A DNA stretch of 64,000 nt from Spirilliplanes yamanashiensis (GCF_016863475.1 NZ_BOOY01000006.1:62001-126000); one strand, 5' to 3'. Shown: positions 35,713-46,295, counted from the first letter of the stretch. The notes: a model not told the origin generated them from the letters alone. Numbers and translations: made by a program.

Positions 35713-36879
35713 TCAGCGGCGGCGCCCCCGCGCGGCGACCGCCGCCACCAGCAGCCGCACCGGCCGGCGCCGCCACACCCGCGCCAGCGTCAGGTCACCG
35801 GCGCAGAACCGGGCGAACGCCCGCCAGCCCGGCCGCGACGCGAACGCCAGGTGCAGCGCCCGCGGGCTGGCCGCGAACGCCTCCAGCAGCCGCGCCCCCG
35901 CCGCCATCTCCGGCAGCAGCTCGCGGGCCAGCTCGGCCTCGTACCCGGCCAGCAGCGCCGGGTCGCCCGCCGTGGCGGCCGCGGCGGCGGCGTCGCCCGC
36001 GGCGGCCCCGGACCGCAGCGCGAAACTGATGCCCTCGCGCGTCCACGGCTCCAGCAGCCCCGCCGCGTCGCCGGCCACCAGCAGCCGCCCCGACCGCACC
36101 GGCGACCCCGGCGCCCGGCACCGCGTCAGGTGCCCCGAGTCCTCCACCGGCTCGATGCCGGCCAGGCCCAGCCGCTCCACGAACGCCGTCAGGTAGGCCC
36201 GCGTCGCCGCCCCCTGCCCCCGCGCCGCGATGACCCCGACCGTCAGCCGGTCGCCCTTCGGGAACACCCAGCCGTACGAGCCGGGGATCGGTCCCCAGTC
36301 GAGCAGCACCCGGCCCCGCCACCGCTGTTGCAGCTGCGCCCCGACCGGCAGCTCCACCTCGAGCCCCAGGTCGACCTGCTCGCACGCCACCCCGACCGCC
36401 CGCGCCGTCACCCCGGCCGAGCCGTCCGCGCCCACCAGCACCCGGGCCCGCACCCGCGACCCGTCCGCCAGCCGCGCCGTCGCGGCGTCCGCGTCCTGCT
36501 CCACCCCGCGCACCGCGGTGTCCTGGCGCAGCACCGCCCCGGCCCGCTCGGCCAGGCCGCGCAGCGCGTCGTCGAACTCGTCGCGGCGCACCATGGCGAG
36601 GATCGGCGCCCCGGCGCGCCGGGTGAACTCCGACCGCCCGTCGCGGGTGAACGTGACGGCGTCCACGGTGTCGCGCGCGACCGCGCCCAGGTCCACGCCG
36701 AGCCCGGCGGCGGCCGCCCGGGACACCCCGATCAGCCCGCCGCCGCACGTCTTGTACCGCGGGTGCCGCCCCCGCTCCAGCACCACGGTCCGCGCCCCGG
36801 CGGCCGCCGCCCGGCTCGCCGCCGCCAGCCCCGCCGGCCCGGCCCCGACGACGGCCACATCCCAGATCTCGTCCTCCAC
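35713..36879 (-). CDS. Geranylgeranyl-reductase-family FAD-dependent oxidoreductase
   Basis: 388 residues from GTG 36879. FAD-binding GAGPAGLAAASRAAAAGARTVVLERG near the N-terminus, the family motif KTCGGGLIG, the RRDEFDDALRGLAERAG segment, and the second FAD motif LLVAGDAAGLLEPWTREGISFAL. Family members reduce isoprenoid double bonds (menaquinone side chain, lipids) or act in related FAD chemistry. Monofunctional, soluble or peripheral. No isoprenoid genes are adjacent, so the substrate is open. Confidence 0.85.
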   Translation of the reverse strand: MEDEIWDVAVVGAGPAGLAAASRAAAAGARTVVLERGRHPRYKTCGGGLIGVSRAAAAGLGVDLGAVARDTVDAVTFTRDGRSEFTRRAGAPILAMVRRDEFDDALRGLAERAGAVLRQDTAVRGVEQDADAATARLADGSRVRARVLVGADGSAGVTARAVGVACEQVDLGLEVELPVGAQLQQRWRGRVLLDWGPIPGSYGWVFPKGDRLTVGVIAARGQGAATRAYLTAFVERLGLAGIEPVEDSGHLTRCRAPGSPVRSGRLLVAGDAAGLLEPWTREGISFALRSGAAAGDAAAAAATAGDPALLAGYEAELARELLPEMAAGARLLEAFAASPRALHLAFASRPGWRAFARFCAGDLTLARVWRRRPVRLLVAAVAARGRRR

Positions 36880-36902
36880 GGGGGCCAACCTAGTGCGGCC
36901 GC

Positions 36903-37190
36903 TCAGACCGCCGCCTCGAACGGGTCGTGGTCGGCGAGCAGCTTCTCCATCTGCGCCTGGTCGACGCCGCGCACCACGCCGCCCTTGTCCTGGCGGTCGC
37001 GCACGCACTAGGCCAGCGTGAACGACGACGTGACGACGTACAGCAGGCCCAGGGCGGGGAACGCGCGGATCCAGCCGGACACGGGCAGGTAGGCGACGGC
37101 GATGCCGACGGCGGTCACCGAGACGGCGAACGAGGCGACGGCCCGGAGGTGCAAGGCGGTCGTGGTGCGCGCATGCGTGGCGTTGTCCAC
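36903..37190 (-). pseudogene. YiaA/YiaB-type two-helix membrane protein, interrupted by TAG
   Basis: GTG 37190 opens a frame with two membrane helices (AVASFAVSVTAVGIAVAYLPV and GWIRAFPALGLLYVVTSSFTLA). It hits TAG at 37008-37010, and the same frame continues CVRDRQDKGGVVRGVDQAQM...LLADHDPFEAAV to TGA at 36903-36905. Actinobacterial YiaA/B proteins typically read ...TSSFTLAKxVRDRQE..., so TAG replaces the conserved Lys (AAG), a single A-to-T change. The protein is predicted to be cut at 60 residues of about 95. Function of the family unknown. Confidence 0.8.
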
Positions 37191-37343
37191 GGCGCAGACT
37201 CTGGCGTGCGGCGGCGGGTGCGCGACTGAGCCCGCGTACCCGAGCCGCCGACCCGATGCTCGTCGAACCCGTACGCAGGCCTCCGGACTAGCCTCCGGCG
37301 AGCCTGCCGGAGCCGCAGCGCGGGGAGCGGTACAAATGCGCGC

Positions 37344-37643
37344 GTGCCTGATGACGTGACCGTTTCGCCCGCGTCCGCGCAGCTCGCTGGCGGGCCGCTG
37401 CCCTCCACGCCCATCACGAGGCGACTCGGCGTGCCGCCTTCGTCCCGTGGCAGCGTGACGGACTGCACCTGCCCGGACATCTTCGAACTGGAGGACGGCA
37501 ACTTCGCCGTCATCGGCACCGACCGCACGCTCGAATTGAGGTCCACGCTCCCCTCAGACGCCGGGCTGGCGGCATACGAACGCATTGTCGTGATCTCCAG
37601 GCAGACGTTGCTGTCGGCGAAGGGTGACATTCCTGACGCTTGA
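37344..37643 (+). CDS. Small conserved actinobacterial protein (CPDIFEL...FAVIGTD type)
   Basis: 99 residues from GTG 37344. The conserved half reads CTCPDIFELEDGNFAVIGTD...LPSDAGLAAYERIVVISRQTLLSA, a motif widespread in Streptomyces and relatives; I recall no assigned function. TACAAAT (37331-37337) is a -10-like box 6 nt before the GTG, suggesting a leaderless transcript. Convergent with the DUF6082 gene; both have lower G+C than the surroundings. Confidence 0.65.
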   Translation: MPDDVTVSPASAQLAGGPLPSTPITRRLGVPPSSRGSVTDCTCPDIFELEDGNFAVIGTDRTLELRSTLPSDAGLAAYERIVVISRQTLLSAKGDIPDA

Positions 37644-37650
37644 GCCGGCG

Positions 37651-38433
37651 TCAGGCCGCGGTCAAGTCCTGGCCATGGCCGGCTTCCCGATGGCGTCGGG
37701 CCGGACGTCCGCCGCCCGCAGTGGGGTGCGATCGGTCGTCCGCGCTCAGTAGCACCGCCTCGTACTCACGGAAAATCTCGTCCGCTGCTGCTGCCAAAGT
37801 GGCTTCCTCGCTTCCAGCCACATAGGTATTTGCGCGTGAAGGGGCGGTGGCGGCCCAGTACTCGCGGACAGCCGGGCTCGTAAAGAGGTGGCGCAGACTG
37901 TTCTGCAATTCCGCCTTCGTCGACAGGCCAAGTGTGTGATGAAGCCAGGCGTTTTGGAGAATCAAGTTGACGTAGAGGTGCTGCCGTTGGGTCTGGGCGT
38001 CCATTCCAGGGTGCTTCGGCCAGGTCGCGGCGAGAACGGGATCATCGATGGCCATGCGTATCAGATCGACGTGCAGATTGCGGAGATCCACCTCAGCGCT
38101 TCGCCGCAACGCGGACTCCGCCTTCTCCAGCGTGCGTCTTTGCAGGACGAGTTCTTCCCGTTGAGCGCGCAATTCTCGGTACTGGGTCAGGAAGGTGATG
38201 ACCACAGCGGCGAGTGCCATCCCGGCTACGGCCGAGTTGACTGCACCGAACGCCTCTCCGACCTGACTCCAGCGTGTCCAGCTGGCATCATCACCCCGGC
38301 TCCCGACAGCGGCTACGAGCGCAACTCCGGTGATCGCGACGGCCACAACGAGGAGCGCCGCCGCGCTGGCCCACAGAAGGGCATGCCTGGCAGGCGAGGC
38401 AGAACGGGTGCCGGGGGTGGGGTCGCCGCTCAT
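37651..38433 (-). CDS. DUF6082 membrane protein
   Basis: 260 residues, ATG 38433 preceded by AGGG 8 nt upstream. Two membrane helices (about 17-43 and 55-80, ALLWASAAALLVVAVAITGVAL and AVAGMALAAVVITFL), a coiled-coil (REELVLQRRTLEKAESALRR), then the DUF6082 body NLHVDLIRMAIDDPVLAATW...QHLYVNLILQNAWLHHTLGL...LFTSPAVREYW. Only Streptomyces-type actinomycetes carry this family; function unknown. The gene is roughly 60% G+C, clearly below neighbours, pointing to recent arrival. Confidence 0.75.
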   Translation of the reverse strand: MSGDPTPGTRSASPARHALLWASAAALLVVAVAITGVALVAAVGSRGDDASWTRWSQVGEAFGAVNSAVAGMALAAVVITFLTQYRELRAQREELVLQRRTLEKAESALRRSAEVDLRNLHVDLIRMAIDDPVLAATWPKHPGMDAQTQRQHLYVNLILQNAWLHHTLGLSTKAELQNSLRHLFTSPAVREYWAATAPSRANTYVAGSEEATLAAAADEIFREYEAVLLSADDRSHPTAGGGRPARRHREAGHGQDLTAA

Positions 38434-38602
38434 GATCCGAGCCCTTTCAACTGGGCGTGAATCTGATTGTGCGGCACGCTTTTGTGCTTGGGCTATGTCC
38501 GGCGGATGAGTGAATTGGCGCAAAGTGAAGTGCCAGCGCTCCGTGCGCCACATGGCCACTTGCCATTATGCACTCGGACCGGCGGGGCGGTACTAGATGA
38601 TG

Positions 38603-38636
38603 CGAAACGGCGGGAGTAAGAACTCCCGCCGTTCGC
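38603..38636 (-). terminator. Hairpin terminator of the M48 protease gene
   Basis: ACGGCGGGAGT (38607-38617), loop AAGA, ACTCCCGCCGT (38622-38632), with further pairing of flanking GCGA/TCGC around one bulge. It starts 14 nt after the M48 stop (38650) on the minus strand and has no U-run. Confidence 0.75.
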
Positions 38637-38649
38637 GTATCACTGTCGG

Positions 38650-39771
38650 TCAGTTGTGCGAGGGGTTCTCGTCGGCCGGCGGGGGCGGGGGCGGCGGCTG
38701 CTGGCCGCGGGCCGCGCGGGCCGCCGCCTCGCCCGCCGTGCTGGCCCAGGCGCGGGCCTTGCCGGCCTGGGTGCCGGCCCATCCGCCGAGGTCGGCGGCG
38801 CCGCCGGTGACCCGGCGCACGAGGCTGACCAGGGGGTCCTGGCTGTTCTCGAAGGCCTCGCGGTACGACGAGGCGGCCGCCTTGATGTCGTCGGTGACGC
38901 GGGCGTCGCGGTCGTCGTCGCGGCGGGGGTAGTCGCCGGCGACGATCGCGGCGTAGGCGCCGGAGTCGACCCACTGCTGGAGCTCGGCGGCGCGGGCCAC
39001 CGGGACGGGGTGGCTGCTCCACGCCGTCATGCCGATCTTGTGGATGCTGTCGCGCAGGTCGCCGCCGCCGCGGTACTCGGCGGCCTGCTCCAGGAAGGCG
39101 GCCGTGTCGATCTGGGTGAGGTCGCCGCCGCCGGCGATCTTCATGAGCAGGCGCAGCGAGGCCGCCGGGTCCTGGCCGGCGAGCAGGCCGGCGCGGTCGG
39201 CGGACAGCTCGGCCTTGCGCCACCACTCGTACATGGCGGCGATGATGGCGCGCAGGGCGATGGCGCCGATGGGCAGCCAGCTGACGTTCTGCACCCAGCG
39301 GGTGAGGATCGTCATGATCGTCTTGTAGACGGCGTGGCCGCTGCGGACGTGGCCGAGTTCGTGGCCGAGCAGCACGCGCAGCTCGTCGTCGTCGAGCTTC
39401 TCGACGGCGCCGGTGCTGACCACCACGAACGGGCGGTCCATGCCGATCGCCGAGCCGGTGATCATGGGGTTCTGGGTGACGAACAGCTCGGGCAGCTCGG
39501 CCACGTCGAGGGTCTGGCCGGCCTCGGCCCAGCGCTGGTACACCCGCGGGTACTGCCGGTGGTCGACGCGGATGGCGCCGGCCAGGTACGACAGGCGGAA
39601 CCCCCGCTCGTTCCACATGCCGAAGAACGCCTTCACCAGGTCGTCGAAGCCGCGCAGCTCCCGCAGGGCGGTCAGCGCGCCGCGGTCGGCGGGGTGCTCC
39701 CAGGCCCGGGAGCTGATCCCGGTCAGCGTGACCCGCCGGCGGGCCGGCCGGTTCTCGTCCTCGATCGTCAT
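38650..39771 (-). CDS. M48 family zinc metalloprotease
   Basis: 373 residues. Zinc site HELGH at 137-141 within LLGHELGHVRSGH and the third ligand Glu188 in KAELSADRAG. Two hydrophobic stretches (about 155-182) may hold it in the membrane. Arranged like Ste24/HtpX-type proteases but with a long C-terminal tail ending in a Pro run (QQPPPPPPPADENPSHN). Likely acts in membrane-protein quality control. ATG 39771 follows GGAAGAGGCGACG, a good ribosome site. Confidence 0.85.
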   Translation of the reverse strand: MTIEDENRPARRRVTLTGISSRAWEHPADRGALTALRELRGFDDLVKAFFGMWNERGFRLSYLAGAIRVDHRQYPRVYQRWAEAGQTLDVAELPELFVTQNPMITGSAIGMDRPFVVVSTGAVEKLDDDELRVLLGHELGHVRSGHAVYKTIMTILTRWVQNVSWLPIGAIALRAIIAAMYEWWRKAELSADRAGLLAGQDPAASLRLLMKIAGGGDLTQIDTAAFLEQAAEYRGGGDLRDSIHKIGMTAWSSHPVPVARAAELQQWVDSGAYAAIVAGDYPRRDDDRDARVTDDIKAAASSYREAFENSQDPLVSLVRRVTGGAADLGGWAGTQAGKARAWASTAGEAAARAARGQQPPPPPPPADENPSHN

Positions 39772-39921
39772 CGTCGCCTCTTCCCCGAATCCGTCGATCG
39801 CCGGGACGGCCGGCGACAGATGCGATTGTTCGCCGCCCGCGCAAGCCCGCACATCGGCTGCGGAGAGGATTCGGCCCCTAGGGACTGCGACTTTCGGCAG
39901 AGGGGGATGACCCTGAGCCGG

Positions 39922-40431
39922 TCAGAGGGCCGTGGGGTCGAGCAGGGCCGGATGGCCGGCGCCGGGCGCGGCGTGCCACGCCGGCGCGTCCGGCGCGAGG
40001 GTGGTGGCGATGCGCAGCCGCGACCACTCGGTCAGCTCGGGCAGCTCGCCGGGGGCGAACCAGCCGGCCGCGAGGGTCTCGTCGCCGTCGGCGCGGGGCG
40101 CCCCGCCGACGGGCCGGCAGCGGAACCACACGTTCAGGTACTCGCACACGTCGCCGTTCGGGTACTCGACGCGGTGGGTGGCGACGCCGCCGACGCCCTC
40201 GACGGCCACGTGCACGCCCGTCTCCTCGTACACCTCGCGGACGACGGCGTCGGCCGGCTGCTCGCCGGGGTCGATCGCGCCGGCGGGCACGGACCACTGG
40301 CCGTTGTCGGTGCGGCGGGCGAGCAGCACCCGGCCGGCGTCGTCGCGCACGACCCCGCTGACGCCGGGCAGGAGCAGCAGGTCGTGGCCGACGTGGGCGC
40401 GCAGGTTCGCGACGTAGGGCGAGACGGGCAT
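39922..40431 (-). CDS. Nudix hydrolase
   Basis: 169 residues. The Nudix box is complete: G51-AIDPG-E57-QPADAVV-REVYEETGV (G-x5-E-x7-REUxEExGU). Cleaves nucleoside diphosphate-linked compounds; substrate not inferable. ATG 40431, divergent from the NmrA-type gene with 26 bp between starts. Confidence 0.9.
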   Translation of the reverse strand: MPVSPYVANLRAHVGHDLLLLPGVSGVVRDDAGRVLLARRTDNGQWSVPAGAIDPGEQPADAVVREVYEETGVHVAVEGVGGVATHRVEYPNGDVCEYLNVWFRCRPVGGAPRADGDETLAAGWFAPGELPELTEWSRLRIATTLAPDAPAWHAAPGAGHPALLDPTAL

Positions 40432-40457
40432 GGTGGCACCGTAGCGACCTGGTAGAC

Positions 40458-41326
40458 ATGTCGGGCATGGAGATCGCCGTCACGACCCCCACCGGCCACG
40501 TCGGCTCCCGTGTCACCCGGCTGCTGCTGCAGGCCGGGGTGCGCCCCCGGCTGCTGCTGCGCGACGCGGGCCGGCTGGACGACACCACCCGTGAGCTGGC
40601 CGACGTGCGCGAGGGCGACCTGGCCGACCCGGACTACGTGCGCGCGGCGACGGCGGGCGCGGACGTGCTGTTCCTGGTGGCCCCCGAGGACCTGACGGCG
40701 GACGACCCGGCCGCGCCGATGCGGGCGCTGGGCCGCTCGGCGGCCGCGGCGGTGCGCGCCAACGGCATCGGGCACGTCGTGTTCCAGAGCAGCGTCGGCG
40801 CGGAGCTGCGGAACGGCGCCGGCATCGTCGACGCCCTCGGCGACATCGAGGCGAGCCTCGACGCGACCGGCGCGGCGGTGCTGCACCTGCGCTGCGGCTA
40901 CTTCTTCACGAACCTGCTGCTGGACGCGCCGGGCATCGCCGCGGGCGAGCTGGTGACCGCCGCCGACCCGGCCGCCCCGGCGCCGTGGGTGGACCCGCGC
41001 GACATCGGCGACGTCGCCGCGGCCCGGCTGCTCGCGGCCGGCTGGTCCGGGCGGGTGGTGCAGGCCGTGCACGGCCCGGCCGACCTGACCTGGCACGAGG
41101 TCGCCGAGGTGCTGACGGGCGTGCTGGGCCGGCCGGTGGCGGTGCGCCGGATCAGCGACGAGGAGGCCCGCGCGGGCATGATCGCCGCCGGATTTCCGGC
41201 GGGCGCCGCCGACGCCGTCACCGCCATGACGCGGGGGCTGCGCGACGGCTTCGTGCCGGAGCAGCCGCGCACCGCGCTGACGACCACGCCGACGACGCTG
41301 GCGGCGTGGGCGTACGCGAACCTGCG

Positions 41327-41330
<4 letters not shown>
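40458..41330 (+). CDS. NmrA/NAD(P)-binding Rossmann protein
   Basis: 290 residues. The N-terminal nucleotide-binding motif TPTGHVGSRVTRLLLQAG (TGxxGxxV type), the LFLVAPEDL strand, HVVFQSSVGAE, and the FMN/NADPH reductase-like RCGYFFTNLLLDAPGI region mark an NmrA-like or NAD(P)H:quinone-oxidoreductase-2-like member. Catalytic Tyr-xxx-Lys is absent, as usual in NmrA regulators. Could sense NAD(P) state or reduce quinones. Ends 4 nt inside the convergent aldose epimerase gene. Confidence 0.8.
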
Positions 41331-42343
<1,013 letters not shown>

Positions 42344-42358
42344 GCGATCGATTGTCGC

Positions 42359-43447
42359 CTACGCCTTGACGGCCGTCAGGACGAGGTTGAACCCGGTGTC
42401 GGCGGCGAGCCGGGCGTCGGTGAAGCCGGCCGCGGTCAGCAGGTCGATCCGCTTGGCGGGGCCGCCCTGGGTGCCGAGGCCGTACGCGCCGGGCTGGCTC
42501 AGCGAGCCCGGCGTGCACAGGGCGGTGGAGGCCGCCCAGTTGAGGCGGGCGACGGGGTCGCCGATGCCGTCGGTGAGGTTGTCGGTCGAGCCGGGCTCGA
42601 CGGCGACGACGATGCCGCCGGGGGTGAGCGTCTCGTACGCCCGGCGCAGCGCCGCCGGCGGGTCGCCGAGGTCGTGCAGGGCGTCGAAGAAGACGACCAC
42701 GTCGAACGGCCCGGGCCCGAACGCGGTGGCGTCGGCGACGCGGAACGACACGTTGCCGCCCGCGCCCGCCTCGACGGCCTTGGCCCGGGCGACCGCCACG
42801 GACGCCTCGTGCCGGTCGAAGCCGACCACCGTGGACGCCGGCCACAGCTCGCCGACGAGCCGGGTGGCGACGCCGTGGCCGCAGCCGACGTCGGCGACGC
42901 GGGCGCCCGCCTCCAGCTTGCCGACCAGGCCGGGCACGGCGGGGAACCAGGTCTTGGCCAGCTCGTTGACGTAGGCGGTGCGGAAGAACCGCTCGATGCC
43001 GTGGAACAGCCCGGCCGGGTAGTCGCCGTACTCGACGCCGCCGTCGCCGCGGAACGCGCGCTCCAGCCGGTCGAGCGTCTGGAACTGCCCGGTGATGATC
43101 TCCGCCGCGCCCACCACGTAGGCCGGCGAGTCCACCACGGACAGCGCCAGGGCGTGCTCCATGGGCAGCTCGTAGGTGCCGCGGGCCGGGTCGTGCACGA
43201 CGTGGCCGTTGACGGTCTGCGCGGCCAGCCACTCGGTGACCAGGCGCGGGTTGAGGCCGGTGCCCCAGGACAGGGCCTCGGGGGTGAGCGGGCCGGCGCC
43301 GGTCATCGCGGCGAACAGCCCGAGCCGGTCGCCGAGGACGGTCATCAGCGTCGTGGCGGCACCGGCGAGGTCGGTGATCAGCTGACCGGCGAAGGCCTCC
43401 ACGCGGGCCTCGTCGATCGGGTTCTGCACTGCGGTGGTGTTCGTCAT
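42359..43447 (-). CDS. Class I SAM methyltransferase with N-terminal winged helix (Rv2258c-like)
   Basis: 362 residues. The N-terminal 100 residues look like a winged-helix dimerisation domain (LFAAMTGAGPLTPEALSWGTGLNPRLVTEWLAA). SAM-binding motif I is ADVGCGHGVATRL, motif II VVGFDRHEAS, and PFDVVVFFDALHDL follows. Resembles mycobacterial Rv2258c and small-molecule O-methyltransferase-like proteins; substrate unknown. Just 15 nt upstream of the aldose epimerase gene stop region on the same strand but probably independent. Confidence 0.8.
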   Translation of the reverse strand: MTNTTAVQNPIDEARVEAFAGQLITDLAGAATTLMTVLGDRLGLFAAMTGAGPLTPEALSWGTGLNPRLVTEWLAAQTVNGHVVHDPARGTYELPMEHALALSVVDSPAYVVGAAEIITGQFQTLDRLERAFRGDGGVEYGDYPAGLFHGIERFFRTAYVNELAKTWFPAVPGLVGKLEAGARVADVGCGHGVATRLVGELWPASTVVGFDRHEASVAVARAKAVEAGAGGNVSFRVADATAFGPGPFDVVVFFDALHDLGDPPAALRRAYETLTPGGIVVAVEPGSTDNLTDGIGDPVARLNWAASTALCTPGSLSQPGAYGLGTQGGPAKRIDLLTAAGFTDARLAADTGFNLVLTAVKA

Positions 43448-43493
43448 GCCCACGACGGTGCGCCCGGCCGCTTGCCGGTCCCTTGCCCGCCGC

Positions 43494-46295
43494 TTACCCG
43501 TGCCGGTCGAGGGCGGCAAGCGCGTACGCGACGGTCTGCGCCAGCCCGGCCGGGGCGTCGGCGGGCACGAGCGCGGCGGCGCGCAGCCGGGCGTGCCGCT
43601 CGGCGTCGGGGCCGTACACGGCCGGGGCCAGCGGGTCGGCCTCGCCCGCCGCCAGCACGGCCGCCGCGGCGCCCGCATCGCCGAGGCCGCCGAGCAGCTC
43701 GGCGGTCAGCCGCAGGGTGGTCCACGTCTGCGCGGTCATGCCGGTGCGGCGCAGCCCGGCGATCAGCTCGCGGCAGGCCGCCACGGCCTCCGGGTGCCGG
43801 CCGAGCCGGATCAGCACGGCGGCCCGGCCGATGCCGGTGATGATCTGGAAGTACGTCTGCCCGATGCGCGCGCTGTCGGCCAGCGCCCGGTCGTACTCGG
43901 CGAGGGCCCGCGCCGGGTCGGTGGCGGCCGCCAGCTCGGCCCGGGTGAACGGCACGAAGCCGTCGACGTGCTCGGCGGCGGCGATCTGCGGGGCGTACCG
44001 GGTCAGCCACGCCTGCGCGGCGTCGGGCCGCCCGGCGTAGGCGTCCGTCAGCGCCGCGCAGCACACCCCCATCGCGGCGGCCCACGACGGCGCCCGCCGC
44101 AGCTCCGCCACGGCCCGGCCGTCGGCCTGCACGGCCTCGACGCGGCCGGTGAACATGGCGTTGGAGCAGCGGTTGAGCAGCACCGCCCAGCGCAGCGGGT
44201 GGTCGTCGGCCAGGGTGTCGAGCGCGACGGTGAGCAGCCGGTCGGCCTCGGCCATGCCGCCGCCGATGAAGTGCCCGGCGCCGGCGGCGAGCGCCAGCAG
44301 CCCCTCCGTCTCGCCCGGCCCGGCGGGCTCGGGCAGGCGGCGCAGCTGGGCCACCAGCCCGGGGTGCGGGTCGTCGCCGACCAGGACAGCCGTCAGGGCG
44401 GCGAGCCGCGCCGTCTCCGCCCGCCGGCCGGCCGCGGTCAGCCAGCCCAGCGCCTCCTGCAGGTTGGCCATCTCGCGGCGCAGGGCGGCGCTGACGTCGG
44501 CGTCGCGCCGCACCTTGTGCTCGACCAGGCCGGTGACGTGGGCGAGCAGCCACCCCGCGTGCGCCTCCCGGGCGGCCTCCTCGCCGGCGGCGCCGAGGTG
44601 CGCCAGCCCGACGTGGCGCACGGTCTCCAGCAGCCGGTAGCGCGGCGGGTCGGCCCGCGGGTCGCGCAGCACCAGCGACGCGTCCACCAGCTCGGCGAGC
44701 AGGGCGGCGCCGTCGCCGTCGTCGGCCAGGTGGGCGAGCCCGTCCAGGCCGAAGCCGCCCCGGCAGACCGCGAGCCGGTCCAGCAGCGCCTGCGCCGCCG
44801 GGTCCAGCAGCCGGTACGACCACTCGACGGTGGCCGACACCGCGTTGGTGCGGGTGCCGCCGCGCGCCGGGTCGAGCACGGCCAGCCCGGCGGACAGCCG
44901 GTCGCGCAGCTGCGGCAGCCCGAACACGGCCTCCCGGCGGGCCGCCAGCTCGACGGCGAGCGGCAGACCGTCGAGCAGGCGGCAGACGTCGCCGGCCAGG
45001 CCGAGAACCGGGTCGGTGGCGGCGAAGTCGGCGCGCAGCAGCGCGGCCCGGTCGCAGAACAGCTCGACGCGCTCGGCCTCGGGCAGCGGGCCCAGGCGCA
45101 GCACCCGCTCGCCGGGCACCCCCAGCGGCTGCCGGGACGTGCACAGCACCCGCACCCGCGGGCACCGGGCGAGGACGGCGGCGACCAGGTCGGCGACCGC
45201 GTCCAGCAGGTGCTCGCAGTTGTCCAGCACGAGCAGGGCGTCGTCGGTGCCGAGGCGCTCGGTCACGGCGGCCGCCCCGCCGCGCGGCGCGGCCCGCAGG
45301 CCCAGCGCGGCGGCGACGGCGACGGCCACGTCCCCGGGCACCGACAGTTCGGCCAGCTCCACGACGAGGGCGGGCTCGCCGCCGGCGGCGGCCTGCTCGT
45401 CGAGCAGCTCCCAGGTCAGCCGGGTCTTGCCGACCCCGCCCGGCCCCACGACGGTCACCACCGGGCCGGCCCGCACGGCGTCGCGCAGGGCGGCCAGCTC
45501 GGCGGCGCGGCCGACGAACCGGTTGGCCGGAGTGCGCCGGTGCGCGGTGCGGGCGGGCCGCAGCGAGGCGTCGTCGGCCAGGATGCGCCGGTGCAGGTCC
45601 TCGAACGCGGGCCCGGGGTCGACGCCGTGGCCCTCGACGACCCGCTCCCGGTACGCCCGCGCGACCGCCAGCGCCTGCGCGGTGCGGCCGGTGCCGTGCA
45701 GGGCGCGCATGAGCAGCAGGTGCGGGGCCTCGCGCAGCGGCGCCGCGGCGGCCGCCTCCTCCAGCTCGGGCAGCACCCCGGCGGCGTCGCCGGCGGCCAG
45801 GCGCGCCTCGTGGCACTCCTCGCTCAGCTGCGCCCGCCACTCGGTGAGGCGGGCGACGTCGGGCGCGAAGGTGAGCCGGTCGGCCACGTCGGCCAGCGGC
45901 GCCCCGCGCCACAGCGCCAGGGCGGCGCCGAGGGTGCGGGCGGCGGCGGCCGGCTCCTGCTCGCGGGCGGCGGCGGCCAGCTCCTCGGCGCGGGCCACGT
46001 CGACGGCGTCGGCGGGCAGGTCGAGCCGGTACCCGGCGGGCTCGCGGCGGATCGCGTCCGGCCCGGCGGCGCGCCGCAGGCGGGACACGTAGCTGTGCAG
46101 GTTGCCGACGGCGTTGTCCGGCGGGTCGTCGCCCCACAGGGCGTCGACGAGGTCGGCGACCGGCACGACCCGGCCGCGGGCGAGCGCGAGCCGGGCCAGG
46201 ACGACGCGCTGCGGCACGCCGGTCAGCGGCACGGCGGCGCCGGACCGGCGCAGTTCGACGGGTCCGAGCAGCCCCACCTCGACGGTTTCGCCCAC
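43494..46295 (-). CDS. AfsR/SARP-type transcriptional regulator
   Basis: 933 residues. N-terminal OmpR-like winged helix (VGLLGPVELRRSGAAVPLTG...SYVSRLRRAAG), a BTAD helical domain (DVARAEELAAAARE...AYRERVVEGHGVDPGPAFEDLHRRIL), NB-ARC ATPase with P-loop VVGPGGVGKTRLT near 285, and a long C-terminal TPR-like/helical region. Such SARPs activate secondary metabolism or development; here it is monogenic, without an obvious biosynthetic cluster. Starts at ATG 46295 with no clear upstream regulator. Confidence 0.9.
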   Translation of the reverse strand: MGETVEVGLLGPVELRRSGAAVPLTGVPQRVVLARLALARGRVVPVADLVDALWGDDPPDNAVGNLHSYVSRLRRAAGPDAIRREPAGYRLDLPADAVDVARAEELAAAAREQEPAAAARTLGAALALWRGAPLADVADRLTFAPDVARLTEWRAQLSEECHEARLAAGDAAGVLPELEEAAAAAPLREAPHLLLMRALHGTGRTAQALAVARAYRERVVEGHGVDPGPAFEDLHRRILADDASLRPARTAHRRTPANRFVGRAAELAALRDAVRAGPVVTVVGPGGVGKTRLTWELLDEQAAAGGEPALVVELAELSVPGDVAVAVAAALGLRAAPRGGAAAVTERLGTDDALLVLDNCEHLLDAVADLVAAVLARCPRVRVLCTSRQPLGVPGERVLRLGPLPEAERVELFCDRAALLRADFAATDPVLGLAGDVCRLLDGLPLAVELAARREAVFGLPQLRDRLSAGLAVLDPARGGTRTNAVSATVEWSYRLLDPAAQALLDRLAVCRGGFGLDGLAHLADDGDGAALLAELVDASLVLRDPRADPPRYRLLETVRHVGLAHLGAAGEEAAREAHAGWLLAHVTGLVEHKVRRDADVSAALRREMANLQEALGWLTAAGRRAETARLAALTAVLVGDDPHPGLVAQLRRLPEPAGPGETEGLLALAAGAGHFIGGGMAEADRLLTVALDTLADDHPLRWAVLLNRCSNAMFTGRVEAVQADGRAVAELRRAPSWAAAMGVCCAALTDAYAGRPDAAQAWLTRYAPQIAAAEHVDGFVPFTRAELAAATDPARALAEYDRALADSARIGQTYFQIITGIGRAAVLIRLGRHPEAVAACRELIAGLRRTGMTAQTWTTLRLTAELLGGLGDAGAAAAVLAAGEADPLAPAVYGPDAERHARLRAAALVPADAPAGLAQTVAYALAALDRHG

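Noticed and set aside
37008-37010. TAG read as selenocysteine or pyrrolysine
   Set aside because: Selenocysteine uses TGA, and no pyrrolysine machinery is expected in this lineage; TAG also ends other genes in the window (for example at 10354).
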